A stretch of 64,000 bases of DNA. It comes from Pseudovirgaria hyperparasitica (taxonomy: Eukaryota; Ascomycota; Dothideomycetes; Acrospermales; Acrospermaceae). Below the pieces are notes generated by a model. It saw only the letters and a list, made by a program, of their open reading frames with translations, was not told the origin of the DNA and did not search any database. Within the stretch, counting starts at the first letter, position 1; every line of letters begins with the position of its first letter. The stretch spans positions 192,640 to 256,639 of the forward strand of contig NW_022985558.1 in assembly GCF_010093815.1 (NCBI RefSeq), given 5' to 3'. The position numbers and the translations under genes were made by a program. This document shows positions 1-8,994 of this stretch, one piece after another.

Positions 1-332
1 ATCTTGAACAGCTGAAAGAGGCTCATGAACAGGCAGAGGACACGCTGCAACAGGAATATCTGCTCAAGCGGGGATCCGAAAACGCCGTACTTGAAAGTTT
101 GCACTCGAAATCAATGTACCGTGTAGAGCAGGCACATACACAGGAACGCAAGCGTCTGACGGACAAGCTGGAGACCCTGCAGGACAAGCTGGAGAGCTTG
201 CAGGACAAGCTGGGGACCCTGCAGGACAAGGCCATGTACCAGTTGCTTCACACTGCTTTCAAGGCACTAGGCCTGACCGTTCTCATGCTTTTCCTCTTTG
301 TTCCCGTTTGCGTGTTTCTATCCCTATACTAA
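1..332 (+). CDS. 3' end of a coiled-coil protein with a C-terminal membrane anchor (partial)
   Basis: The frame starting at base 3 is open from the window edge to the stop at 330-332, so this is the last exon, or part of it, of a gene that begins outside the window. The visible 109 or so residues are very rich in Glu, Gln, Lys and Leu, with a leucine-led heptad pattern typical of a coiled coil. They include three near-identical seven-residue units (DKLETLQ type). A hydrophobic stretch of about 22 residues (ALGLTVLMLFLFVPVCVFL) follows and the protein ends only three residues later, which is the layout of a tail-anchored membrane protein. I do not recognise the family. A Golgi, ER or vesicle-tethering role would fit the architecture but is inference. 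An internal ATG at 99 is not needed as a start because the frame is open upstream. Confidence 0.6.
   Translation, partial: LEQLKEAHEQAEDTLQQEYLLKRGSENAVLESLHSKSMYRVEQAHTQERKRLTDKLETLQDKLESLQDKLGTLQDKAMYQLLHTAFKALGLTVLMLFLFVPVCVFLSLY
162..224 (+). repeat. In-frame 21-base tandem repeat, three copies
   Basis: Three consecutive 21-base units start at 162, 183 and 204, each beginning gacaagctgg and differing by one to a few bases. A fourth copy breaks off after six bases at 225. The unit length is exactly one heptad, so each duplication lengthens the coiled coil by two turns without changing frame or register. Confidence 0.85.
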
Positions 333-1398
333 AGTCTGAGTAGGCTTAGTACTGCTAGGTAGGGCCTGTGTACTCGTATTTGTCTTTACTCATCGTTTGT
401 TTTTATCTTTGTATAGTATTGTCTTTTGACGTAGCTTGTTACACTTAATCTCACGCTACCTTCTTATACGTGAAGACGGACTTCATGAAAGAGGCTGAAA
501 ATCTGAGTGTCGAGCGATGATCGAACGAGCGACTGTAGAAGGACTAGATTGTTGTAAGAGAGTCAACATGTAACATGTTCAGTTATCCAAAGCTTGAGGA
601 TTAGCAGGCGAACGCAGCAAAGTTCAAGTCCAGGTATAACCTCAGGGGACGGCAGAACAGGTGTCCCCTTGCGTGGCCCGAGTAGGCTTCCAGCCGTAAG
701 TCCCGAGTCTAGGGCATTATGCCCCTTGCTCGTAGGCGTTATATTACCTTTCCATCTAGATCTTAACGCAGTTGTCTGGTCTGGTGAGTACCGACCATCC
801 TTCACGTCGTCCGCTGCTGTACGAAGCGCTTATTGATCTGGTACAGTGAGATCTAAATAAGATTATCCAAGGCCATGTGCCGAGCGTTCGGAACACATTC
901 CTTAGTGTTCATCCAAGGATCGGCATTAGTTGCTCCGGCCCGGCTTACCCTACGGTTACACTGCATACACATCGGGCCGCACTCACGGCTCCATCCCTTA
1001 GCGTTAGTTCTCATCACTCATCATCATACATTGATCTTTTTTTGTATCTTACGTTATTATCTGCCCAGCTCTTTCTCCAACTCCACGATGAAGAGACGAA
1101 GTTTGCTGTCCTGGTACAGTAGATGTGGGACGGGAGTCTTTACTGGATATAGCTAGCGTTCCGAGGTGCCGAGGCATCTGAGCTGGGAGCGGCTCAATTG
1201 TTGCTCCGACTCCTTGACACATTCTTCTCCTGATTTGTATTGTAAAAGCATCTTTTCGTCCGCTATGCATCGGGTCGGTGGATAGTTTCCCTTCAGAAGT
1301 TCTTTTATATAGACTTGCGCTCATTTCTCAACTGTCATATCATATACATTCTACATTACACAAACAGGAGGACATCTCTTTCCTTTTCATTCGCCATC
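333..1398. other. Intergenic, no gene recognised
   Basis: Short open frames on both strands show no family resemblance. The stretch holds the 3' flank of the coiled-coil gene and the promoter of the flavin oxidoreductase. A TTCAAGTCC-like T-loop word near 625 lacks a matching acceptor stem, so I do not call a tRNA. Confidence 0.5.
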
Positions 1399-2856
1399 AT
1401 GTCGTCTCTATCTTCCCCTCTAACGCTTCCGAGCGGTCTCGTACTTCCAAACCGGCTGTCCAAGGTATGTTACAGGTTGCTGAGCATGCACCTTACATCG
1501 TCTAACATCTCCAGGCCGCCATGGCCGAAGACCTCGCCGAATCGGGCGCCCACCCAGGTACCGCCCTCAACACCGTGTACAACAAATGGGCGACCGGAAA
1601 CTGGGGCATGCTCCTGACCGGAAACGTAATGGTCGACAGCTCACACCGGGGCTCCCCAAGCGACGTCGCGCTCCCATCCTCAATCGCCACCTCGAGCCCC
1701 TCCGCGCCCTCTGATCGCGCCACTGCCCTCGCACTCTGGACCGCCTGGGCAAACGCAATCCAATCCAATGGCACGCCCGCAGTCATGCAAGTCAACCACC
1801 CGGGCCGCCAATGTCCACGCAACCTACGCAAAGGCGCCGCCCTCGCTCCGTCCGCGATCCCGCTACAGCTCGGCACGGGGCTGTTCGCGCGCTTCATCAG
1901 CTGGGTTGTGTTCGGGTCGCCACGCGAGATGTCCAAAGATGACATCCAGCACGTGGTAGCCGAGTTTGCGGAGACGGCGAGGCTGGCGAGTGACGCGGGG
2001 TTCAAGGGTGTGGAACTGCATGCCGCGCACGGCTACCTCCTTGCGCAGTTTCTCAGCGAGAGGAGTAATCAGCGTACAGACGAGTATGGCGGCAGCGCGG
2101 TGAATCGGGCGCGGTTGCTGCGTGAGGTCGTAGCAGCAGTGCGCAGCGCCGTGCCGAAGGAATTCGCCGTGGGTATCAAACTGAACAGCGTGGACTTCCA
2201 AGCAAAAAGCGGTCTCTCGGACGTATTAGCACAGATCGGGAGCATCGTCGACGCAGGGGGCGTAGACTTCCTAGAAATCAGCGGCGGCACCTACGAGAAT
2301 CCCGAGGTATGGTTATTATGCCCCTGACCAACAGCTCTCCACCATACTATGAGAAGAGTGCATTGGAAGAGATTATCAGAAAAAAAGATTTAACGTCAAA
2401 CAGATGGCCGGCCCCGAATACTCAGATAAGCCCAGCGAGTCCGAGAAATCCGCGCTCAAGCAATCGCCCACTACCCAACTCCCCGTCAGCTCACGCACCG
2501 CCGCTCGCGAGGCCTTCTTCATCGACTTTGCACGCGACGTCCGTGCCGCCTATCCCTCGCTTCCGCTCATGGTGACTGGGGGCTTCCGCACACGTGCCGG
2601 GATGGCTGCTGCGTTGGAGAGCAATGCGTGCGACATCGTGGGCGTTGGACGGCCGGCGTGTGTGACGCCGGAGCTGCCGCGGGAGATCGTTTTTAACGAA
2701 GGTGTTGGCGATGAGAAGGCCGTGTTGCCGATGAAGGAAGTGCGTGTGCCGTGGGTGGCGCAGATGCTGGTGAGGTGGGTCGGAAAAGGAGTGGGAGCGG
2801 GGATCATGACAAAGGCATATCAGGATAGCATTAAGGCGTTGGTCAAGGCTGCGTAG
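1399..2856 (+). CDS. NADH:flavin oxidoreductase, Old Yellow Enzyme family
   Basis: Three exons: 1399-1464, 1515-2306 and 2404-2856, with phase-0 introns of 50 and 97 bases that start GTATGT and GTATGG. The product is 436 residues, normal for fungal NADH oxidase-like OYE proteins. The start MSSLSSPLTLPSGLVLPNR is the usual first strand of the barrel (P-x-G-L-x-L-x-N-R). Family marks are the FMN-phosphate and substrate-pocket segment HAAHGYLLAQFLS, followed by the NQRTDEYGGS loop. Near the C terminus lie MVTGGFRTRAGM and GVGRP, which bind the FMN phosphate. The protein is expected to be a soluble TIM-barrel flavoenzyme reducing activated alkenes, or oxidising NAD(P)H, with FMN. The natural substrate cannot be read from the sequence. 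No partner genes for secondary metabolism lie alongside, so a detoxification role is only a guess. Confidence 0.9.
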
Positions 2857-3960
2857 GACGCGATAAAATGGTATGGTGGAACTAATTTTTGGAGCTGGGA
2901 TGTATTGTAGAGGATAGATTTGTGTGTTGCTGCTTGTAAGATATCACATAAATACCCCTGAGTTTTCGTAATTCATTCCACCCTCACGACTTTAACGCAG
3001 GGATGTAAGAACAGTGGTCTGTGTTATTTGCTGAATAGAGTCATTCATTTCCTGTTTTAGTCTACATCTATCTATGATCTTCATATGTGGTCACTAGCGA
3101 CGAGGGTATCTGCCGCTCTGCTACTACCAGGTCAAATCTACCAATCCACCCTCATACCTACCTACCCTTTAGAATTCTATTAAAAGACACTTTGACCCAC
3201 TTCGTCACTCACCCAAGTCTCTCCCCCGATTGCAGCGTAGAAATTAAACAAAAGTCCAATTCAGACACCATGGTTACACAGACAATCAGCCTCAACCCAC
3301 AAATCAAGCGTCCAATGCAGAAAATTATATTGAAGCAAACAACATCCGAATATTGTCCCCCCCTGTAAATTATACCCAAAACCCAACAACAAAGCCTAAT
3401 ATGTACCACAACTCAGCATCCGAGGCAAGGATATCCCATGCCCAAAGAAGATCGCACCTATATACTTCAGATGTCAACATTACATTACATCCCTCCACAT
3501 CCCTGCCCACGCAGTTCGAGCAGAAACACAAAAACACAAAAACAAACGAACCCTAGCACCATACAATCCAATCATTCTACAACTACAACAACAACAAGCC
3601 TACCGGCCGTGCTTTTCCACCATCACAATCAAAAATTCTCCATTCTTGTACCACCATCTCCCACTTCCCCGCTTTGCTCCGTATAACACACTGCATATGC
3701 GCTACGTCAGGACATATAATTACATCTATATAAACCCCTCTCCCTCTCCGCCCCTTCTCCCTCTCTCCGCCCTTTTTTTCTCCAACTCTACTTACTCTCT
3801 CACCCACATCACGCAACCTTGATCTCTAAACCCACACCACTCGGTATCTCACCTCCAAATCCTCACGCCACAGAGCACAACCCCCCCCCCGAAAAAAAGT
3901 AAACACCCCCTTCCTCCCTCTCCATAGCCCAGACTAACAAGATTCCTCAGACGCTCAAAA
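2857..3960. other. Intergenic with C/T-rich promoter
   Basis: No coding signal. The last 250 bases are strongly pyrimidine-rich (CCCTCTCC blocks and a C homopolymer near 3882-3891), as is common just upstream of highly expressed fungal genes. This is probably the promoter and 5' leader of the small secreted protein at 3961. Confidence 0.5.
3727..3734 (+). promoter_or_regulatory. TATA-box-like element upstream of the small secreted protein
   Basis: TATATAAA is followed directly by a long CT-rich tract, 227 bases upstream of the ATG at 3961. A TATA box followed by a pyrimidine tract is a common core-promoter layout in filamentous fungi. The assignment rests on position and sequence only. Confidence 0.45.
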
Positions 3961-4188
3961 ATGCATCTCACAATCCCCACCCTCACCACTCTCGTGACCC
4001 TCGCCACTCTTACAGCAGCTGGCCCCATTGGCTACGCCGGCTGTCAATCCGGCTGTGCCGTCGTTGCAAAGGCGTGTTTCGCAGCTGCGTTCACGCCTTG
4101 GGGCGTATTCACGACTGTGGGTTGTATGCCGGCGTATGGGGTCTGTCAGGCGACGTGTGCGGCTGTGCTTGTTGCGCCGACGCCTTAG
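3961..4188 (+). CDS. Small secreted six-cysteine protein
   Basis: A 75-residue intronless frame. Residues 1-20 (MHLTIPTLTTLVTLATLTAA) form a clear signal peptide with a likely cut after Ala20. The mature 55 residues start GPIGYAGCQSGC and carry six cysteines at 28, 32, 39, 55, 62 and 66. Their spacing is C-x3-C-x6-C-x15-C-x6-C-x3-C, the same in both directions. The rest is small and hydrophobic (Ala, Val, Gly), ending VLVAPTP. This resembles a widespread class of fungal small secreted proteins with a GCQ-x-GC motif, but I cannot name a function. It could be an effector-like or cell-surface protein. A TATA box and CT-rich leader upstream support a real, well-expressed gene. Confidence 0.75.
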   Translation: MHLTIPTLTTLVTLATLTAAGPIGYAGCQSGCAVVAKACFAAAFTPWGVFTTVGCMPAYGVCQATCAAVLVAPTP

Positions 4189-4591
4189 GGATGGGATGGG
4201 ATGGGATGGACTATACTGGGTTGAGTGAACATGGGGGAGGAAGGTGCGGACAGGAAGTTAAGGGAGGATGTTGACTTGAGAGCGGTACTGAGATAGGGAT
4301 GTCCCATGGATCTATTGGGACTCGTGTTAAGTGTGCCATAACGAGACGATGCCGATAGAATCGTTGAAAATATAACTCAATGGCATGTCATGTCCCATTC
4401 CGTGCATCAAAGCTGAATACCCAAAAACCGCGGTGTCTTATTCAGCTTCCAGCCTCATTATACACCCGTCTGACTGTGGTCTTACGCAATATGTAGCTTC
4501 AATACTATTATCAATTATTTGTAAGTAAAAACTGATAAGTCAGCGAAGGACACTGTATCCTGAGTCAATCTTTTCCTGCACCCTCCACATA
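4189..4591. other. Short intergenic region between convergent genes
   Basis: Shared 3' flank of the secreted protein (plus strand) and the DUF2235 protein (minus strand). A short ATGGG repeat follows the first stop (about 4190-4210). Nothing else is seen. Confidence 0.5.
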
Positions 4592-6268
4592 TCAATTCTC
4601 AAACACTGCCTTGTATGCAACAGGGTCATGTCCCAGTAGCTCCAACTCAATCGGGCCCATCTTGTCTTCATACATGACTTTACCCTGGGCGGCCGTGTCT
4701 TTGCCCTGATACACCCATCTGATATGACCAGACGCAGGTGCCAGGCCGTTGGTCCGGCCATCAGTCGCTCCGTCGGTATGACCATTAGTATGGCTGCTTC
4801 CATTACTGGTTCCATTGCTGGCTCCATTCGTGCCATTCACGTTCGGGTCGATTGCAGGTTCGGTCTTCACTTCTCCATGATCTCGATTCTCATTGCGCAG
4901 CACCCATTCAGACAAACCAGCAGGAGCATATCTCCCCTTGTCCTCCCAGCCCTTCCCACCAAGATCGATACGCACTCTCACGGAGGCGTGCACGTACTCG
5001 TTCGTATTCTCCAGGGGCTCCTTGTATTTCGTACCCTTGAACGGATCTTCCCCATGGAAAATGTGGGGAGTGCGATTCTTTTTGCCTCCCAAACTGGTCG
5101 GAAACTTGCAGCTCTGGTAAATCTTGCCCAACGCCCACCCACGCTTCTCTTTCAGACCCTGAGATTGGACAAGGGCGTCGAATTGGTCGTTGGCACGGAC
5201 TTGAGTTGAAATGTAGCCTGGTTTGAAATCGATCCATGGCGAAAGCTGGTCCATCATCCAGGCAAGGGTGATGTCTGCCATAGCTGTATCATCATAGGAA
5301 CCCCCGACGTTTGAGTGCACACCGGGGAACCAGACTTGCTTCAGATTTGTGTTGTTTCCGGGAGGGTTGGACCACATTGTTGGAGCATAGGCGGCGCGTT
5401 GCTCATCGAGAGCGAGCGCATGGAAGGCATTATGGATATAGCTGTCGATACTAGTGTCGGTAAACTTGTATTCTTTCACAAAGTCAGGAAAGCCGACTTT
5501 CTGTAAGAGAGGAGTCGTAGGGATGCCAAGTGCACCGACCGTATCCCACACGCCGATTGCAGTGATATCGACTTCTTGCGTCAGTTTCCTCTGTCACAAG
5601 TCAGCTTCGAGAGTGGTCTGCGGACAATGTTGGAGGAGACTGACCTCAAGCAGCGCAGTTCGGTACGCGTCGATGTACTCTGCTCCTTGATCTGCCACGG
5701 CTTTGAGCTCAAAACCTGTGATAAACTTCATTGCAGATGGTTTATATCCTTTCACACCAGCATGCTCCCAATCGAGGAATATGTCATAAAAGTACGGCAG
5801 TGCCTCCTTCTCCAAGAGACCGAACCCCCCAATCAAGCCGGCGATGCTCCTTGCCGTGAATGCTCCTCGAGAGAAGCCCACGAGGAATATTTCATCGCCA
5901 TCAGTGTAGTTATGGGCAAGGAAACTATAGGCTTCGCGGACGTTCTCGGAGAGACCAGCGCCAGTTGAACCACCAAGAACCTGCTCGCTCAACGCCATGC
6001 CCGTGCCAACACCGGCTTGATAGTAGACGATCTGCGGATGACCTTTCGAATCTTCTGCTAGAACGGCATGTCCGATTCTGGTAACATTTGACGGAACCTG
6101 TCGCTTCTCGCCCGCGTCACTGCTCTATGAGAAGTCAGCATGTAGCATACGATACGCATCTTCGAAGCCCATCACCATCCATGTTCCATCACAGCAAATA
6201 ATCAATTTCTTGGGTTTCCGAATCTTTGAATGGCCCATGTTGATGGCTGAATCGGCTAGATTCGCCAT
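4592..6268 (-). CDS. DUF2235 domain protein (alpha/beta hydrolase-like, Tle1-related)
   Basis: Three exons on the minus strand: 6268-6176, 6124-5645 and 5590-4592. The introns are 51 bases (6125-6175) and 54 bases (5591-5644), both phase 0. The product is 523 residues. DUF2235 marks are in order: KKLIICCDGTWM at about 20-31, then SDAGEKRQVPSNVTRIG after the first intron, and the nucleophile elbow VGFSRGAFTARS with Ser116. Next come VDITAIGVWDTVGALGIP, and HSNVGGSYDDTAMADI with the candidate acid and histidine region. Bacterial relatives include the phospholipase effector Tle1; fungal members are uncharacterised. The C-terminal third holds a low-complexity linker of repeated NG, TNG and SNG units. 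The start is uncertain: MANLADS at 6268 and MGHSKIRK at 6238 both precede the domain. Lipase or esterase activity is inferred only from the Ser elbow. Confidence 0.88.
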
Positions 6269-7818
6269 TGTAGAAGACTCAGAGATATTTTCTACACTTT
6301 TCAAGAGCCAAGCATCCGTCAACTCTTTTCTTTCCCCTCAGGAAGAGGCTGCACAGATGTCTGATATGTAATTCCCTGCTTAAGGCTCGAGGTAATGCGA
6401 TACAAGTGTTGCAATCTCACGATATCAATTGAATGCCTTCTTCCAGGCAACACTGACACACCGAGAGCGTCAGCACGAACAAATGGCCCCTCTATCCCGG
6501 ATTCGCAGTCTTTAAAGCGGCCAGCAGCAGGGGAGGGACAAAGCCTATGCACGAGCTTGGGAACACACAAAGCTTGCGCCGTTCATACGCCACAAAAACT
6601 TTCGCCTAGCTTTTTCTTTTTCCTCAGCTGAATGTGCAATGTCGAGCACTACCCGATTGGGACTCGCGGCTGGTAATCCAAGTCAGCATCAGCATCGTAC
6701 AGCGGTCTGTAATTACGGTGGAGGCGTCCTCTCCTTCAGCTGAAAGGCTCCCATGCTCTCTGCTTATACCTTTGTGGCCACTCACAGTAAGCTTCTGTCC
6801 TCGGACCCTACTGGGGTGACCTAAACGCCCGGTAGCCTTTCCCAGGTCTTGTAGGGACTGTGTTTAGATGTGTCTGTCCGATGGTACAGCGGGGTGCAGC
6901 TCGTGTATATGCACTGGCTGTTAAGCGAACCCGGGACTAGAAGTCTTTGTCTTGTTCTCTCTTTTGGTCTTTGCTTCAATCAGTAGTATGGGACTCGCCA
7001 TTCAGAACTAGTCTGGTTCGATATTGCGGTCCAGTTTCCACTCAACTCGAAAGGCATTGGAGAGAAAGTGCGAGGACGATACCAGCGAGAGCTTCATGCA
7101 AGGCTGCAGGCGTAATTCACCTGGTACCGTGGCGCTCTCTGTGTCCGGTAGAGAAGCAGCCACGACTTGGCTGCACAACCTCATCGACGCCATCGACTAC
7201 GGATCTGCATTGGTGCAACCTTCTTCGTTGGGCAGTATGCGAACATGCGATCGCTGATAAACAAAGGAGTGAAAACAATGATGAGTTGTGAACAAAGGGC
7301 ATGTTGACATTTAGCTTGCAGACTACCACTTGCCGAGCAGGGTCGGCTCGCTAGGGTACCATACTCCATCGCTGGTAGATTGCTACATATCACCCTACAG
7401 GCGGAATATCTTCCATACTTGTTACTCTTCCTAATAAGTGCCTCTGTCATTGGCTATATAGGATGAATGCACGCCCACCTGTATTTAATCTTCACTTGGA
7501 CTGAGCAGGCTTATTCTAGAGCGATGTATAGCTCATCTCTTCATAATACACCGGTAGATTTGTGACTGCCTTCGTAGAGCCTTAGTATTGAACCTCCAGC
7601 CAGTATATATGTCCTCGGTCCAACAGCTAATAGAGTGTACTTCATGAACCCGTATACAAGATCATAGTGTACATACTGGGTAGGACGGAAGTTCCGTGTC
7701 TTACTCCGCACATCATCGGCTATTCCGACCATCAAACCAGAACATCTTGATATATAGCAATGCCTATGTCTGATTATATTATTATGCCACCGTTTCCCTA
7801 GACACGGCTTCCATCACC
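6269..7818. other. Divergent intergenic region
   Basis: About 1.5 kb between the DUF2235 gene (minus) and the flavodoxin-like gene (plus), so it should contain both promoters. Scattered short frames show no family resemblance on either strand. No repeat or RNA gene is visible. Confidence 0.45.
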
Positions 7819-8865
7819 ATGCACATCCTGGGCCTTGCAAACGGCACCCCGGCTGGAAACTCTGAGATACTCCTTAAGGCAGCCCTGTCTGCCGCAACCC
7901 AAGCCAGAGAGTCCATCTCGGCATCATGGATCCATCTGCCCTCTCTATCCATTCCTCTTGACGGCGGGCCCCTTCCCGGCGCTCAGGACATATCTCTCGG
8001 CGCCAATGCCTCGCTCAAATCATCCACAACCACCAAAGACCCCGCAGCGGATGATCGTCGAGCACTCCTCGACGCAATCCTCGATGCTGACGCCCTGATC
8101 TTCTCCACCCCGGTCTACAGCCACACCCCGCGCGGATCATTGAAAGCCATATTCGACACCATTGTAGGTCCATCCACAGATGCTGTATTCGCCGCCCGCT
8201 GTCTTGAACGACAGAAAGCCGGCGATCCGCGATTCGAAGACGTGCAAATTGACGGGAGACTATTCAAGCCGCGCGTGGTAGGCTTTATATGCTCAGCAGG
8301 CTCAACGACGCCAGACCAAGTCAGCCTAGCGCTGCCAACGCTGCATTTGTGTGTGTATAGCTTCCATGCCAAGGTTGTTGATCAGATGGTTGTGTATGGA
8401 GTAGGAGCGCCAGGATTTGTTGTTGCGAAGGTTGGGGGTGCTGAGCTATGTAGGGCGGAAGAGCTGGGGCGTAACATCGCGAGCGAGATTGGGAAAGGGT
8501 TCGACGAGGCGAGATATCTGGGGCCGAAAAGTCGAGGGGCATGTCTGTATTGCCATTTGAGTACGATTGAGGTGCTGGATACAGGGGAGAATGAGATTAT
8601 GTGCGCGACATGTGGAGCGCAGGGGAAGTTGGCCGTTGGAATAGATGGAGTGATTGGACCGATGTGGAAGGAGGATGACCAGGTGTCTTGTATCACGAGA
8701 GACGGGAAGCTTCATCACTTGGACGATATCGAGGCTGGTGCAAGTCTCATCAAGCCGCAGCTTGGAGATTCGACGTTTAGAGACGAGGTGCGAAGATGGG
8801 TTGATGTTGACTTTCCTGTCGTGGGAGTTCCAAGTCAACAAAGAAGGACGGAAAGTGTAGCGTGA
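7819..8865 (+). CDS. Flavodoxin-fold NAD(P)H-dependent reductase with C-terminal zinc-ribbon-like tail
   Basis: A 348-residue intronless frame. The N terminus MHILGLANGTPAGNSEILL has the strand and phosphate-binding loop of NADPH-dependent FMN reductases (G-x-x-x-GNS). About residue 95 starts ADALIFSTPVYSHTPRGSLK, the WrbA-like second flavin loop. About residue 155 starts the GFICSAGSTTPDQ strand. The catalytic fold ends around residue 235. A separate module follows with Cys242, Cys245, Cys262 and Cys265 (C-x2-C-x16-C-x2-C), a textbook zinc-ribbon or rubredoxin-like metal knuckle; its last 80 residues are not recognised. The likely role is two-electron transfer from NAD(P)H via FMN. The gene converges on the Rieske-DUF455 gene, with the two stops only 129 bases apart, so it is a candidate redox partner (inference). 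Confidence 0.8.
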   Translation: MHILGLANGTPAGNSEILLKAALSAATQARESISASWIHLPSLSIPLDGGPLPGAQDISLGANASLKSSTTTKDPAADDRRALLDAILDADALIFSTPVYSHTPRGSLKAIFDTIVGPSTDAVFAARCLERQKAGDPRFEDVQIDGRLFKPRVVGFICSAGSTTPDQVSLALPTLHLCVYSFHAKVVDQMVVYGVGAPGFVVAKVGGAELCRAEELGRNIASEIGKGFDEARYLGPKSRGACLYCHLSTIEVLDTGENEIMCATCGAQGKLAVGIDGVIGPMWKEDDQVSCITRDGKLHHLDDIEAGASLIKPQLGDSTFRDEVRRWVDVDFPVVGVPSQQRRTESVA

Positions 8866-8994
8866 GGACCTGTAGCTAGTACATCAGTCGTTTTTGGTTT
8901 TCATGTCATGTTGTTGGACTCATGCATGCGGTGCATGAACATCCATCATGTCCAATGTGTCTGGCACGTAGACCCGAATGCCTGGAGATGTCTG

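Noticed and set aside
600-700. Possible tRNA because of a GTTCAAGTCC word
   Set aside because: No acceptor stem or anticodon arm can be built around it.
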